A DNA stretch of 30,474 bases from a virus, in IMG/VR virus record IMGVR_UViG_3300019776_000943, positions 1 to 30,474 of that record; one strand, given 5' to 3'. The position numbers and the translations under genes were made by a program. Below are positions 6,623 through 15,853 of the stretch, piece by piece. Numbering within the stretch: the stretch's first letter is position 1; every line of letters begins with the position of its first letter. A model generated the notes under the pieces. The model ran no database searches. It saw only the letters and a list, made by a program, of their open reading frames with translations, and was not told the origin of the DNA.

Positions 6623-7683
6623 TGCATTTTAGTTCAAACAAAGTAGCCTGTATATCTGATATACATCTAGGTGTACATCAAAACTCTCAAACCTGGCATA
6701 ATATAGCTTTAGATTTTGCAAAATGGTTTGATAAAGAGCTTAAGTTACGGGATATAAGAGATATTATTATTGCTGGGGATATTTTTCATAATAGACATGA
6801 AATTGGTGTTAACACTATTCATTGTGCTTATGAATTTTTCGATATTCTTAAAAATTATAATATTCTTACTATTACTGGCAATCACGACTGCTATTACAAA
6901 GACAAATCAGATATTAATTCAATTTCTATTCTTGACGGTTATAAAAATGTAACAGTGTTTAAAGAAATTAAAACCGTAAATTTAAACGGTAAAGTGTTTT
7001 GTTTTTGCCCTTGGGGTGTACCCGTAGAAGAAATACCTCCTTGTGATGTTGTTATCGGACATTTTGAGATTCTTAACTTTAAGATGAATGCTCATAAAGT
7101 TTGCGATCATGGTATTGAAAGCGAATCTTTACTTGATAAAACTAAACTTGTTATTACCGGGCACTTTCATTGCCGAGATCATAGAAAATATAAAAACAAT
7201 AAAACAATTATCTATCTTGGTTCCCCGCATGAACTTGACTTCGGTGATAGAGATCAGGTTAAAGGTTTTACTATTTTAAATACCGATGACCTATCTCTTG
7301 AATTGGTCGAAAATAATATAACACCTAGACATAAGAAAATTAAAATATCTGATCTCTTAGACGGTAAAATTGCGTTAGAACATATTTCTACTGAATTACA
7401 AAATAATTTTGTTAGTCTTTGTGTAGATCGTAACGTCAACGAACAAATTCTTAACGTAATGCTTTCTAAATTCAGTCAATATAAACCAAAGCACGTTCGA
7501 ACCGATTTTAATATTTTTGAGGCCGTGCAGTTATCAGCAACCGAACTTAACGAGGTATCGATCGATATTGATACTGCATTACACGAGTTTATTAATCTTT
7601 TAGATACACCCGTGCCTAAGAAAGACATTTTGGATAAATGTATTGATCTATACAGAATTTCGCAAACAGTAAATGAGTACTAA
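6622..7683 (+). CDS. 47: gp47, Mre11/SbcD-type recombination nuclease subunit
   Basis: A 353-residue metallophosphoesterase. Metal-binding motifs are all present: D13-I-H15 (SDIHLG), GDIFHNR (Asp53), GNHD (86-89), GHFE (His147) and GHFH (180-183). It matches T4 gp47 (339 residues), which pairs with gp46 to make a nuclease that resects DNA ends for recombination and degrades host DNA. In T4 the two subunits are encoded close together; here gp46 lies 12.2 kb downstream, with a sugar-metabolism block in between. The last 11 bases overlap the first glycosyltransferase gene of that block. Confidence 0.95.
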   Translation: MHFSSNKVACISDIHLGVHQNSQTWHNIALDFAKWFDKELKLRDIRDIIIAGDIFHNRHEIGVNTIHCAYEFFDILKNYNILTITGNHDCYYKDKSDINSISILDGYKNVTVFKEIKTVNLNGKVFCFCPWGVPVEEIPPCDVVIGHFEILNFKMNAHKVCDHGIESESLLDKTKLVITGHFHCRDHRKYKNNKTIIYLGSPHELDFGDRDQVKGFTILNTDDLSLELVENNITPRHKKIKISDLLDGKIALEHISTELQNNFVSLCVDRNVNEQILNVMLSKFSQYKPKHVRTDFNIFEAVQLSATELNEVSIDIDTALHEFINLLDTPVPKKDILDKCIDLYRISQTVNEY

Positions 7684-8518
7684 AATTGGAGTAGGAATTA
7701 TAACTTGTGATAGGCCTGATTATTTGAAGGGTCTTCTAAAATCTTTAGATGATACTAATATTGATAGTCTTTATATTATTAACGATGGTAAACCGTTAAA
7801 AGAACATAATGTTAGTATTGAGTTAAATGAAAAGGTTCGCTTACACGAACAGACACCTCAAAGACAAGGTGTAGCAAAAGCTAAAAATCAAGCAATGCGA
7901 TATCTTCTTAATGAAAAATGTGATTATATTTTTGTTATTGAAGAGGATATGCTTATTTTAGATAAAGATATTTTTAACAAGTATATTGAAGCATATAAGC
8001 TATCAGGTATTCATCATTTTAACTACGGTCCTGGATCACCGTTTAATCGTAAACAAGATATTCAATTTGATCTGCATAATAGACATCTTCTTAAACAAGA
8101 CTCAGATGTAAATCCAAAAATAATTATTGAGTATTCAAAAGATGTCAAAGTAGCTCTTTATGAACATACTGTAGCTATGTTCTCATTTTTTACAAGAGAG
8201 ATTTTAGAAAAAGTAGGTCTCATTGATGAACAGTTTTATAATGCTTGGGAACATGTTGATCACACTTATAGAATTATAAAAGCCGGTTATCATCCCCCGT
8301 TTTGGTGGTTTGCAGATTTAGCTGATAGTCATAAACTTTTAACAGAAGCACCTGGAGCTATTGATAATTCTTCTATTGCGAATAAATCTGATGAGTGGGC
8401 TAAAAATGTCTATGGTGGTAGAGAACTCTATCTTAAAAAACATGGTCATTACCCGAACCAACCTCCGTTTGTTACAAAAGAAGAGGTTATACAAATTATT
8501 AAAAAACTTAAAAAATAA
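7673..8518 (+). CDS. GT-A fold glycosyltransferase (GT2-like)
   Basis: A 281-residue protein. The N-terminus GVGIITCDRPDYLKGLLKSL is the first strand and helix of family-2-type glycosyltransferases. INDGK (about 36-40) follows, then an acidic metal/nucleotide site IFVIEEDMLIL (EED at about 90-92) in the DXD position. A second acidic motif lies in the WEHVDHTYRI segment (about 202-211). These enzymes transfer a sugar from a nucleotide donor in the cytosol. No membrane helix is present. It is the first gene of the glycan block and starts inside the end of gp47, so it is expressed with the recombination genes. Donor and acceptor are unknown. Confidence 0.8.
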   Translation: MSTKIGVGIITCDRPDYLKGLLKSLDDTNIDSLYIINDGKPLKEHNVSIELNEKVRLHEQTPQRQGVAKAKNQAMRYLLNEKCDYIFVIEEDMLILDKDIFNKYIEAYKLSGIHHFNYGPGSPFNRKQDIQFDLHNRHLLKQDSDVNPKIIIEYSKDVKVALYEHTVAMFSFFTREILEKVGLIDEQFYNAWEHVDHTYRIIKAGYHPPFWWFADLADSHKLLTEAPGAIDNSSIANKSDEWAKNVYGGRELYLKKHGHYPNQPPFVTKEEVIQIIKKLKK

Positions 8519-8520
8519 TT

Positions 8521-9345
8521 ATGAAAAAAATTGCAGTTGGTACAAACTTATTTGGTCATGGTAGCAGACAAAATTTTGGTATACAAAGTTTATTAAAATG
8601 TAAGAAAAAATTTCCTAACTTTATTGATCTTTTCAATTTACAATTTGCAAATGAAAAAGATTTACGCGAACAAGAAGGATTTACTACACTTAAATGTCTT
8701 AAAAAAACAAGTAAAGATATTTGCAATGGAGATCGTGGTTTACCGATTGTTAAAGAAATGTTTGATAGCTTAGCTAATTTAAATTATGACTACTTTTGTT
8801 TTATTAATTCTGATATTATTGTTTCAACAAAATTTTTTGAAGAACTTTTACAAAACCAAGGATTTAATGCTTATGTTGGATCGAGATTAGCTATAGAAGG
8901 AGATAATATAAAAGATTTAAATTTTGAAATAAAAATAAACGATCCGGCGTCAATTGTTAAAAACAGCCATTATCAGGTTTCGGGGTTTGATGCCTTTACT
9001 ATTAATTCGAAATGGTGGAAAAAGAATCACAATTTATTTCCAGAATATGTTTATGCGGTTGTATATTGGGATACTCATTATGCTACTACGTTTTTAAAAA
9101 ATACAAACACTTATATGCAAAATAAAAAACCAACACTTTTTCATATAATACATAAAGATGTGTCCTCTGATCAATGTACAGAATTTACACATAATCAAAA
9201 TATTTTTTATGTAAAACATCGAGAAGATTTTGATAGGTGGCATTATTATTTTTTTAATGTCTTAATAAAAAGAGGTGTTGACAAAAATTATGTTTACCCA
9301 TTACCTAATGAATTAGAACTCGAAAAAATCTTTTTTAAAAAATGA
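8521..9345 (+). CDS. Glycosyltransferase-like protein
   Basis: A 274-residue protein whose central region resembles a GT-A glycosyltransferase. It has the acidic FINSDIIVS segment (about 94-102, SD in the DXD position), then YVGSRLAI and a VSGFDAFTINSKWW stretch like the acceptor-side region of such enzymes. The N-terminus VGTNLFGHGSRQ differs from standard GT2 starts. It begins 2 bases after the preceding gene and its stop overlaps the next start (ATGA). The codons are very AT-rich. No transmembrane segment is seen. The family cannot be fixed without a search; the specific substrate is unknown. Confidence 0.6.
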   Translation: MKKIAVGTNLFGHGSRQNFGIQSLLKCKKKFPNFIDLFNLQFANEKDLREQEGFTTLKCLKKTSKDICNGDRGLPIVKEMFDSLANLNYDYFCFINSDIIVSTKFFEELLQNQGFNAYVGSRLAIEGDNIKDLNFEIKINDPASIVKNSHYQVSGFDAFTINSKWWKKNHNLFPEYVYAVVYWDTHYATTFLKNTNTYMQNKKPTLFHIIHKDVSSDQCTEFTHNQNIFYVKHREDFDRWHYYFFNVLIKRGVDKNYVYPLPNELELEKIFFKK

Positions 9346-10211
9346 TTATTCAAATAACACAAACAAGAAGTGAATGTTTTTTAATAAAAGAACTACTACC
9401 TATATGGCAAAAATATGCTGATGGGTTCATATTTTATGATCATTTTTCTAATGATGATACAATTGAATATTTACAAGCCAATAAAAAGAAATATAACATT
9501 AAAATTATAACACCAAAATCAGACGAACATCCTGATAAGCATTTTGAAACACATTGCCGACAACAACTATTTGATGAAGCGTTTAAATACACAAATAAAA
9601 TAATTTGTCTTGACTCAGATGAATATTTAGATGGCACACTTAGTAAAGTAGAATTAGAAAAAATTTTAGATGACAATCCAGATACTGTTTTTTATAGTCA
9701 ATGGACACAATACGCAAGTAAAAATACATTACGAGTTGATGGAGATTGGTCAAAATCTTTAAACGATAGAATAGGCAGTTATCAGAACCGTTATACGTTT
9801 CCTCCTATGCAACGACACTCATTACATTTACCTCCGGCAAAAAAAGCTATTCCGATAAGTCCCGATAAATTATTTATTGCTCATTTGCAATGGTTAGATA
9901 AACGCTGGGTTGGTGTAAAGCAATATTTTTGGAAAGTTACAGATTATGTTACAAATAAAGTTCATGGACACACTATAGTAGGAAAAGAAGCTTATGATAA
10001 CTCAGTTAATAATTTTCAATGGAGTATTGCTGCAGCACCTGTTGAATTAAAAATACGAGATGATATATATAAAATTCAAGATATTAAACAGCATTATAAA
10101 TTAAAAGAAATTGTAAGGCTTACACTACAATATGATGTCCCTAATTTAGGCGACTGGGATATGGGTATTTATGATTATTGTATGTCGCAAAAAAATAAAA
10201 CAACTATATAA
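9342..10211 (+). CDS. Glycosyltransferase, GT2/GT92-like
   Basis: A 289-residue protein beginning with a strand and 'EC.LIKELLPIWQKYADGFIFYDHFSNDDT' pattern (quoted here by key residues). This is typical of glycosyltransferases that start with a conserved NE/EC-x-fLxeWl-type segment and an aspartate-rich turn (FSNDDT, about 39-44). A strong DXD-type motif CLDSDEYLDG lies at about 88-97. HGHT and HLQW segments in the C-terminal half may form the acceptor site. The enzyme would use a nucleotide-sugar donor; the substrate is unknown. It overlaps the preceding gene by 4 bases and is followed 8 bases later by the RfbH-type gene. Confidence 0.7.
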   Translation: MIIQITQTRSECFLIKELLPIWQKYADGFIFYDHFSNDDTIEYLQANKKKYNIKIITPKSDEHPDKHFETHCRQQLFDEAFKYTNKIICLDSDEYLDGTLSKVELEKILDDNPDTVFYSQWTQYASKNTLRVDGDWSKSLNDRIGSYQNRYTFPPMQRHSLHLPPAKKAIPISPDKLFIAHLQWLDKRWVGVKQYFWKVTDYVTNKVHGHTIVGKEAYDNSVNNFQWSIAAAPVELKIRDDIYKIQDIKQHYKLKEIVRLTLQYDVPNLGDWDMGIYDYCMSQKNKTTI

Positions 10212-10219
10212 TAGTCTTT

Positions 10220-11530
10220 ATGTTAAAAGAACAAATACTACAATTAGTAAAGCAATTTGTTGAAGAACAGACCGAACAAAAAAAATGGACACCAGGTAAA
10301 GATTGGGTACAATACGCCGGCCCATTTTTTAATGGAGATGAATATATTTCAGCTATAGAAACACTTTTAGAAGGCTGGTTGGTATTAGGTAAAAAAGGAA
10401 TAACCTTTGAAAATAATTTTCCAAAACTTTTAAATAAATCTCACGGCATTTTAACAAATAGCGGCAGTAGTTCTAACTTAATAATGATGTCCGCTTTAAC
10501 ATCAAAACGTTTATATAATTTCCCTAAAGGTACTAAAGTTATCACACCTATTGCAGGATTTCCTACCACAATAAATCCCATTTTACAGGTAGGTTTTGAA
10601 CCATTATTTGTTGATATAGATATTGATACACTAAATTTAAACCTCGAGCAAGTAGAAGAACAAGCTAAAAAAGGCGCAAAAGTTATTACCTTTGCTCATG
10701 TTTTAGGTAATCCACCGAATATGGAAAAACTAATGCAAATTATTAAAGACTATAATCTTATCTTACTAGAAGATTGTTGTGATGCATTAGGCTCTACATA
10801 TAACGGTCAACCTCTCGGAGGATTCGGAGAGTTTGCAAGTTGTTCTTTCTATCCCGCCCATCATATAACAATGGGAGAAGGGGGATTTGTTGCATGTAAC
10901 ACCCACGAACAAGAAATAGTAGCTCGAAGTTTTCGCGAGTGGGGCAGAGGTTGTTATTGTGTAGGTTTAAAAGCTAATCTTTTAAAAAACGGAACATGTG
11001 GTAATAGATTTTCTAATTGGTTGCCGTCTCTGCCTGACGAAATATTTGATCACAAATACGTATATGATGAAATAGGTTATAATTTAAAACCTATTGAAGT
11101 ACAAGCTGCAATGGGCATCGAGCAAATTAAAAAATTAGACATTATAGCTACTAAAAGAAAACACAACCATAAACGCTTATATAATATTTTTAAACAATAC
11201 GAGCAGCACTTTATATTACCTGAAGCTACACCTAATAGCGACCCTAATTGGTTTGCATTTGCTTTGACTATAAAAGAAGAATCCTTTTTTAAACGAAAAG
11301 ATATAGTAGAGTTTTTAGAACTTAATAAAATTCAAACACGTCCTTATTTTGCAGGTAATATTATGCTGCAACCTGCGTATACTGGTTTGATGGATACTGC
11401 AGAAATTATTTCAAAATACCCTAACGCCCGTAAGGTTACAACAGATACATTCTTTTTAGGTACAAGCCCGGTTATTACTGATGTCCAACTTGACTATATT
11501 GAAGAAAAGGTTAATTCATTTTTCAAATGA
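10220..11530 (+). CDS. rfbH: RfbH/E1-type 3-dehydrase for 3,6-dideoxysugars
   Basis: A 436-residue DegT-family PLP/PMP enzyme of the RfbH (DdhC, E1) type. In ordinary sugar aminotransferases a Lys binds PLP. Here the site reads YPAHHITMGEGG with the His214-His215 pair in place of Lys, the hallmark of PMP-dependent C3 dehydration. Cysteines for the [2Fe-2S] cluster of E1 are also present: Cys187-x57-Cys245-x-Cys247-x12-Cys260, matching the E1 pattern I recall (C-x57-C-x-C-x7-C) except for five extra residues in the last gap. With a reductase partner (E3) it removes the C3 hydroxyl of an NDP-4-keto-6-deoxyhexose (CDP in known cases). No E3-like ferredoxin reductase is seen here, so a host partner may serve. 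The stop overlaps the next start (ATGA). Confidence 0.9.
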   Translation: MLKEQILQLVKQFVEEQTEQKKWTPGKDWVQYAGPFFNGDEYISAIETLLEGWLVLGKKGITFENNFPKLLNKSHGILTNSGSSSNLIMMSALTSKRLYNFPKGTKVITPIAGFPTTINPILQVGFEPLFVDIDIDTLNLNLEQVEEQAKKGAKVITFAHVLGNPPNMEKLMQIIKDYNLILLEDCCDALGSTYNGQPLGGFGEFASCSFYPAHHITMGEGGFVACNTHEQEIVARSFREWGRGCYCVGLKANLLKNGTCGNRFSNWLPSLPDEIFDHKYVYDEIGYNLKPIEVQAAMGIEQIKKLDIIATKRKHNHKRLYNIFKQYEQHFILPEATPNSDPNWFAFALTIKEESFFKRKDIVEFLELNKIQTRPYFAGNIMLQPAYTGLMDTAEIISKYPNARKVTTDTFFLGTSPVITDVQLDYIEEKVNSFFK

Positions 11531-12225
11531 GAACATTAGTAATAACTGGAGGTGAAAGTAGTATTTGGGACGCTTTAAACTTAACCCTCCCTTCCAAATT
11601 TAAATGGTGTCAAAAATATGGTTATGACATTTTAGTAAAAAGAACATGGCCCGCTAAACCTGAATTTAATTTCGAAGAAGGGTTAAAGCATGTTGGATTT
11701 CTTCGAGTTGTTGCGTGTTTCGAACAATTAAAATATTATGATAATGTTATGTGGTTAGATGCTGATAGCATTATTACTAATCAAGAATATAAAATTGAAG
11801 ATTTTATAGATGATCAACATTGCTTTTTTGCTTCTTATAACTGGATGGTACCAGAAGGTACAAATAAAGAATTTACAACAGGTAATTTTATTATTAAAAG
11901 AACACCTTTCCCAGAAATTGAGCAATTATATAATTTGTTTATACAAACAAGTAAGTACTTTCTTGATCATATTTGTGTTGAATTAGCAACATTAAACACA
12001 ATATACAATACAACCCTTTTAAAAAGTGTAATGAAAATTTTACCGCATAGATATTTAAATGCATGTCCGGATTGTTTAATACAGACTCAAACATGGAAAA
12101 ATGATAATAATAGAACCGGTATAGTCTCTCCATGGAATGAAGATTGTTTTTTAGCGCATCTAACAGGTTGTTCTAATGTGGAAAGAGAGGAAGTATTTAA
12201 AAAGTATTTTAAAAAATATTTGTAA
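11527..12225 (+). CDS. Glycosyltransferase, GT34/GT77-like
   Basis: A 232-residue protein. The sequence KWCQKYGYDILVKRTW (about 26-41) followed by a DXD motif in MWLDADSIITN (Asp78-Ala-Asp80) and a C-terminal AHLTGC.N.EERE-like segment is the layout of galactosyl/mannosyl transferases of the GMA12/MNN10 (GT34) and related families. These are soluble or membrane-anchored in cells; here no membrane helix is present. A metal-dependent transfer from a UDP- or GDP-sugar is expected. The stop is one base before the next start. The acceptor is unknown. Confidence 0.75.
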   Translation: MRTLVITGGESSIWDALNLTLPSKFKWCQKYGYDILVKRTWPAKPEFNFEEGLKHVGFLRVVACFEQLKYYDNVMWLDADSIITNQEYKIEDFIDDQHCFFASYNWMVPEGTNKEFTTGNFIIKRTPFPEIEQLYNLFIQTSKYFLDHICVELATLNTIYNTTLLKSVMKILPHRYLNACPDCLIQTQTWKNDNNRTGIVSPWNEDCFLAHLTGCSNVEREEVFKKYFKKYL

Positions 12226-12226
12226 A

Positions 12227-13066
12227 ATGAGCTATATATGTTTAGATTCAATAGGCCTTTTTGGTGAAAGACTCGGTTCTCAAATGAACAATTTTGCAGC
12301 TATATACACTGCTGCAAAAGAAACAGGTCACACATTAGCTATAGAAAGAAATAAATTAAATGCAGGTACTGGTCAACAAATGATACTAGATGCATTTGAA
12401 TATCCTTTTACTCTTCTAGATGATACAAATAACTTTAAAATTATTGAAATTGAAGAATTTGCAAAATATTTTCCTAATGTAGAAAAGTTAAGTATTCATA
12501 AACTTAGTCAAAATATAAATTATAAGATTGTTGGAAGATTAGATAATGGTCATCGTATTTATTTTAATAATGCAGAACAAATTCAAAATAATCTTTTTAA
12601 ATTTAAATCTCAATATTTACAAGCAGCTCAAAATCTTATTAAACAACTTAAAACTACTAATAAACAAATAGTATCTTTACATTTTCGTCGAACAGATTAT
12701 CTAACCCACGCTTCTTATTGTTTAACGTTAAATTATTATCGAGAAGCATTATCTTTTTTTAATCCTGATATACATTGTCTTTTACTTTTTTCTGACGATA
12801 CGGAATTTTGCAAAACTGAAGTAGCCTCTTTTTTAAAAACTTTTCAACCTGTATGGGATACATATTATATAATAAACAATAGTTTTAATACCGATATGTG
12901 TTTAATGTCAATGTGTGATCACAATATTATTGCTAATAGTTGTTTTAGTTTTTGGGCAGCTCTTTTAAATAAAAACACCAATAAACAAGTAATATATCCC
13001 AAAAATTGGTTTGACCCCGAACCATCATCTTTTTCAAGTGATTGGATATCAGTAGCAACTATATAG
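12227..13066 (+). CDS. GT11-family (alpha-1,2-fucosyltransferase-like) glycosyltransferase
   Basis: A 279-residue protein counted from ATG 12227. This start is chosen over an in-frame ATG at 12176 because it follows the previous stop by one base and places the conserved N-terminal motif at the right distance. The motifs are those of family GT11: GERLGSQMNNFA near the N-terminus (compare GRLGNQMFQYA), HFRRTDY in the middle, and a C-terminal segment NSCFSFWAALLN followed by VIYPKNWF (compare SNSTFSWWGAWLN). GT11 enzymes move fucose from GDP-fucose to galactose or similar. GT11-like proteins can use other donors, so fucose is probable rather than shown. A 34-base gap follows. Confidence 0.85.
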   Translation: MSYICLDSIGLFGERLGSQMNNFAAIYTAAKETGHTLAIERNKLNAGTGQQMILDAFEYPFTLLDDTNNFKIIEIEEFAKYFPNVEKLSIHKLSQNINYKIVGRLDNGHRIYFNNAEQIQNNLFKFKSQYLQAAQNLIKQLKTTNKQIVSLHFRRTDYLTHASYCLTLNYYREALSFFNPDIHCLLLFSDDTEFCKTEVASFLKTFQPVWDTYYIINNSFNTDMCLMSMCDHNIIANSCFSFWAALLNKNTNKQVIYPKNWFDPEPSSFSSDWISVATI

Positions 13067-13100
13067 TTGATAGGCTATAATAATTTTTTTAAGTATAACA

Positions 13101-14063
13101 GTGAAAAAAATTGTATACATTACAGGATGTTTAGGATTTATAGGTTCATATGTAACTAAACTATGTTTATTAAAAGGCTGGTATGTTAAAGGAGTAGATA
13201 AGATAACATATGCTGCTAATAAAGAACTATTAAAAGAATTTCAAAAACATAAAAACTTTTCATTTGTACATTGCGATATTAATGATTTAAAATTCTTATA
13301 CGACTGTGATTACGTTATTAATACAGCTGCTGAAACACATGTAGGAAACTCTATAGTTAGTAGTCAGGAATTTGTTAAAAGTAATATAGACGGTGTACAT
13401 AATATTTTAGAACTTATAAAAAACTTTAGAGGGGAAAATTCCGGTAAACCTACCCTTATACATTTTAGTACTGATGAAGTTTATGGAGATATAGATAAAG
13501 GCTCTCATACCGAACAAGACTTGCTTAAACCGAGTAACCCATATTCAGCAACAAAAGCTGCAGCTGATATGCTAATAACTGCCTGGGGTAGAACACACCA
13601 AGTGCCCTATATGATTTTGCGACCTACAAATAATTACGGTATTGGTCAATACGTGGAAAAACTTATACCTAAATCAATAAAATATTTAACATTAGGACGT
13701 AAAATACCTTTACATAATAATGGTGAATCTTTCCGTAATTGGCTTCATGCTGAAGATACAGCCCGAGCAGTAATAACTTTAATAGAAAAAGGAACTATTG
13801 GAGAAATTTATAATGTAGCTGGAGGATTTGAACAAAAAAATATTGATACTGCAACTAAAGTTATTTCTACTTTTTTTGATAAAAAATATAGTGCTAATAA
13901 TGTACAAGAGTTTGTTGACTTTTCAGTTGTAAGACCAGGAGAAGACATTAGATATGCATTAGATGATTCTAAGATAAAAAAACTAGGTTGGACACCGATA
14001 GTTGATTTTAATACAGAATTATCTAATATTGTTGAGTACTATAAAGCAAGATTTATATGGTAA
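13101..14063 (+). CDS. NDP-glucose 4,6-dehydratase (RmlB-like SDR)
   Basis: A 320-residue extended short-chain dehydrogenase starting at GTG 13101. Motifs: NAD-binding TGCLGFIGS (8-16), DKITYAANKE (like DKLTYAGN of RmlB), HFSTDEVYGD with the Asp-Glu pair used for C6 dehydration, YSATKAAAD (YxxxK) and RPTNNYG. These features are those of dTDP-glucose 4,6-dehydratase, which makes the 4-keto-6-deoxy sugar nucleotide that RfbH-type enzymes, epimerases and reductases build on. The nucleotide (dTDP, CDP or other) cannot be fixed from sequence; the neighbouring RfbH-type enzyme would argue for CDP. No nucleotidylyltransferase for the sugar phosphate is seen in the block. Its end overlaps the next start by 7 bases. 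Confidence 0.88.
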   Translation: MKKIVYITGCLGFIGSYVTKLCLLKGWYVKGVDKITYAANKELLKEFQKHKNFSFVHCDINDLKFLYDCDYVINTAAETHVGNSIVSSQEFVKSNIDGVHNILELIKNFRGENSGKPTLIHFSTDEVYGDIDKGSHTEQDLLKPSNPYSATKAAADMLITAWGRTHQVPYMILRPTNNYGIGQYVEKLIPKSIKYLTLGRKIPLHNNGESFRNWLHAEDTARAVITLIEKGTIGEIYNVAGGFEQKNIDTATKVISTFFDKKYSANNVQEFVDFSVVRPGEDIRYALDDSKIKKLGWTPIVDFNTELSNIVEYYKARFIW

Positions 14064-15841
14064 ATAAAAAAGTTTTAGAATATATAATCGATTTTTTAAT
14101 CGAAAATAATATTAATACATTTTTTCTTGTTACAGGTGGTGCTATTGCACCAATGGTCGACTATATTGGTAGAAATGATAAAGCAAAATATTATTGTTTT
14201 CAACACGAACAATCTGCTGCAATGGCGGCCGAATCGTACTACAGAACAACTAATCAAATAGCTGCAGTTTTAAGCACTAGCGGTCCAGGTGCTCAAAATT
14301 TATTAAACGGCATTTGTGGTTGCTGGTATGAGTCGATTCCTTGTATATTTTTAACAGGTCAAGTTAGTACTTATGAATCCGTAGTATCGGTTAGTACAAC
14401 CCCTAGACAAGTAGGCTTTCAGGAAACACCTATAGTTGAATCCTTTAAACATTTTACAAAATTTTGTAAAAAAGTAGTAACACCTGAAAATATAGAACAA
14501 GACCTTATTGAAGCATTAACACATGCAGTTTCAGGCAGAAAAGGCCCTGTTCTTTTAGATCTACCAGTTGATATTCAAAATAGTGAAATACAAATTACTG
14601 ATAAACAATTTATTAATAAACAAGAAAATAATAATTTAGATGCTGAAATTAATTTATTAAATGAAAAAGTAGCTTTAAGTGAACGACCTTTAATATTAGT
14701 AGGTCATGGTGTAAGACTAAGCGGTGCACAAAATTCTATAAAGACATTAATCGAAAAACTTAATATACCTTTTGTAGCATCATGGGGCGGAATTGATATT
14801 ATATCTCAAGATCATCCTCTATTTGTAGGTGATATTGGTGTATATGGTAGTAGAAGCGGTAATTTTGCTATTCAAAATTGTGATTTATTAATATCGATAG
14901 GCTCAAGATTAGATACAAGACAAACAGGCGGTAATTTAGAAACTTTTTCTAGAGAATCTTTTAAAGTTATGGTTGATATTGACCGTAATGAAGTTTATAA
15001 AGATCGCGGAGTTAAAATTGACTTACCAATAGTAAGTGATGCAAGTTGGTTTATTGAAAGTTGGTTATTAACCTCCCCTGTAGTTAAAATATCAAAATCG
15101 TGGGAAAACTACATTAAAAATTATAAGGAACTTCAATTAGATAATCGTCCCTTAAAAGAAGATGTATTAACATCTTATGAATTTTTACAAGAACTTAATA
15201 AACATCTTCCGTCTAATGCTATAGTTATACCCGATGAAGGTGGTAATTTAGTTTGGACTATGCAATCTATTAAACCAAAAGCTCAACAACGTCTATTTTC
15301 TAATTTTGGTAATTCATCTATGGGGTACGGGCTTCCAGCTGCTATAGGAGCAGCTATAGGCAACGATAAACCAGTAATTTGTATTGACGGAGATGGCGGT
15401 TTTCAGATGAATATTCAAGAATTACAAACTGTAAAACATTATAACTTACCTATTAAAATTTTTATTATGAATAATAATTGTTACGGTATTATCAAGCAGT
15501 TTCAGGACGCTTATTTTGGTTCAAGATATACAGCTACGGAAGAAAAAGATTATACAGCACCTAACTTTGTTGATGTTGCTAAAGCATATGGTATATCAGC
15601 AATAGAAGCTAATAAAGAAAATTACAAGGAAATTATAGAATTTGCCATTCAAAAAGAAGGTAGTATACTTGTTAATGTCATTATAGACAAAGAACAAAAA
15701 TTAATACCTAAATTAGAATTTGGAAACCCCCTTGAAGATATGTCTCCATATTTGTCAGATGCCGAAATTAATAAAAATATGATCGTTAAAACACTACCCA
15801 GAAGAGACAATACTCAAGGATGGATAAATTTAAACAAATAG
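14057..15841 (+). CDS. TPP-dependent acetolactate-synthase-like enzyme
   Basis: A 594-residue three-domain thiamine-diphosphate enzyme. The catalytic Glu lies in HEQSAAMAAE (Glu51), followed by TSGPGAQN (74-81). The central domain has SWGG and GSRLDTRQTGG, and the TPP/Mg site is D444-GDGG with NNN at 472-474. It aligns with acetolactate synthase large subunits in length and order. In a sugar cluster with an RfbH-type enzyme, the best-known parallel is YerE, which decarboxylates pyruvate and adds the two-carbon unit to C4 of CDP-3,6-dideoxy-4-ketohexose. A genuine acetolactate synthase feeding the PanB reaction is the alternative. No regulatory small subunit is nearby. The family is certain, the role inferred. 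Confidence 0.88.
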   Translation: MVNKKVLEYIIDFLIENNINTFFLVTGGAIAPMVDYIGRNDKAKYYCFQHEQSAAMAAESYYRTTNQIAAVLSTSGPGAQNLLNGICGCWYESIPCIFLTGQVSTYESVVSVSTTPRQVGFQETPIVESFKHFTKFCKKVVTPENIEQDLIEALTHAVSGRKGPVLLDLPVDIQNSEIQITDKQFINKQENNNLDAEINLLNEKVALSERPLILVGHGVRLSGAQNSIKTLIEKLNIPFVASWGGIDIISQDHPLFVGDIGVYGSRSGNFAIQNCDLLISIGSRLDTRQTGGNLETFSRESFKVMVDIDRNEVYKDRGVKIDLPIVSDASWFIESWLLTSPVVKISKSWENYIKNYKELQLDNRPLKEDVLTSYEFLQELNKHLPSNAIVIPDEGGNLVWTMQSIKPKAQQRLFSNFGNSSMGYGLPAAIGAAIGNDKPVICIDGDGGFQMNIQELQTVKHYNLPIKIFIMNNNCYGIIKQFQDAYFGSRYTATEEKDYTAPNFVDVAKAYGISAIEANKENYKEIIEFAIQKEGSILVNVIIDKEQKLIPKLEFGNPLEDMSPYLSDAEINKNMIVKTLPRRDNTQGWINLNK

Positions 15842-15853
15842 TTAAATAGTTTT

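Noticed and set aside
12176-12226. Longer N-terminus of the GT11-like gene from ATG 12176
   Set aside because: It would overlap the preceding gene by 50 bases and add 17 residues before the conserved start; ATG 12227 lies one base after the previous stop.
13056-13090. AACTATATAGTT palindrome followed by a T run as a terminator after the GT11-like gene
   Set aside because: The stem is only five A/T-rich pairs with no proper loop, and the T run is separated by 17 bases.
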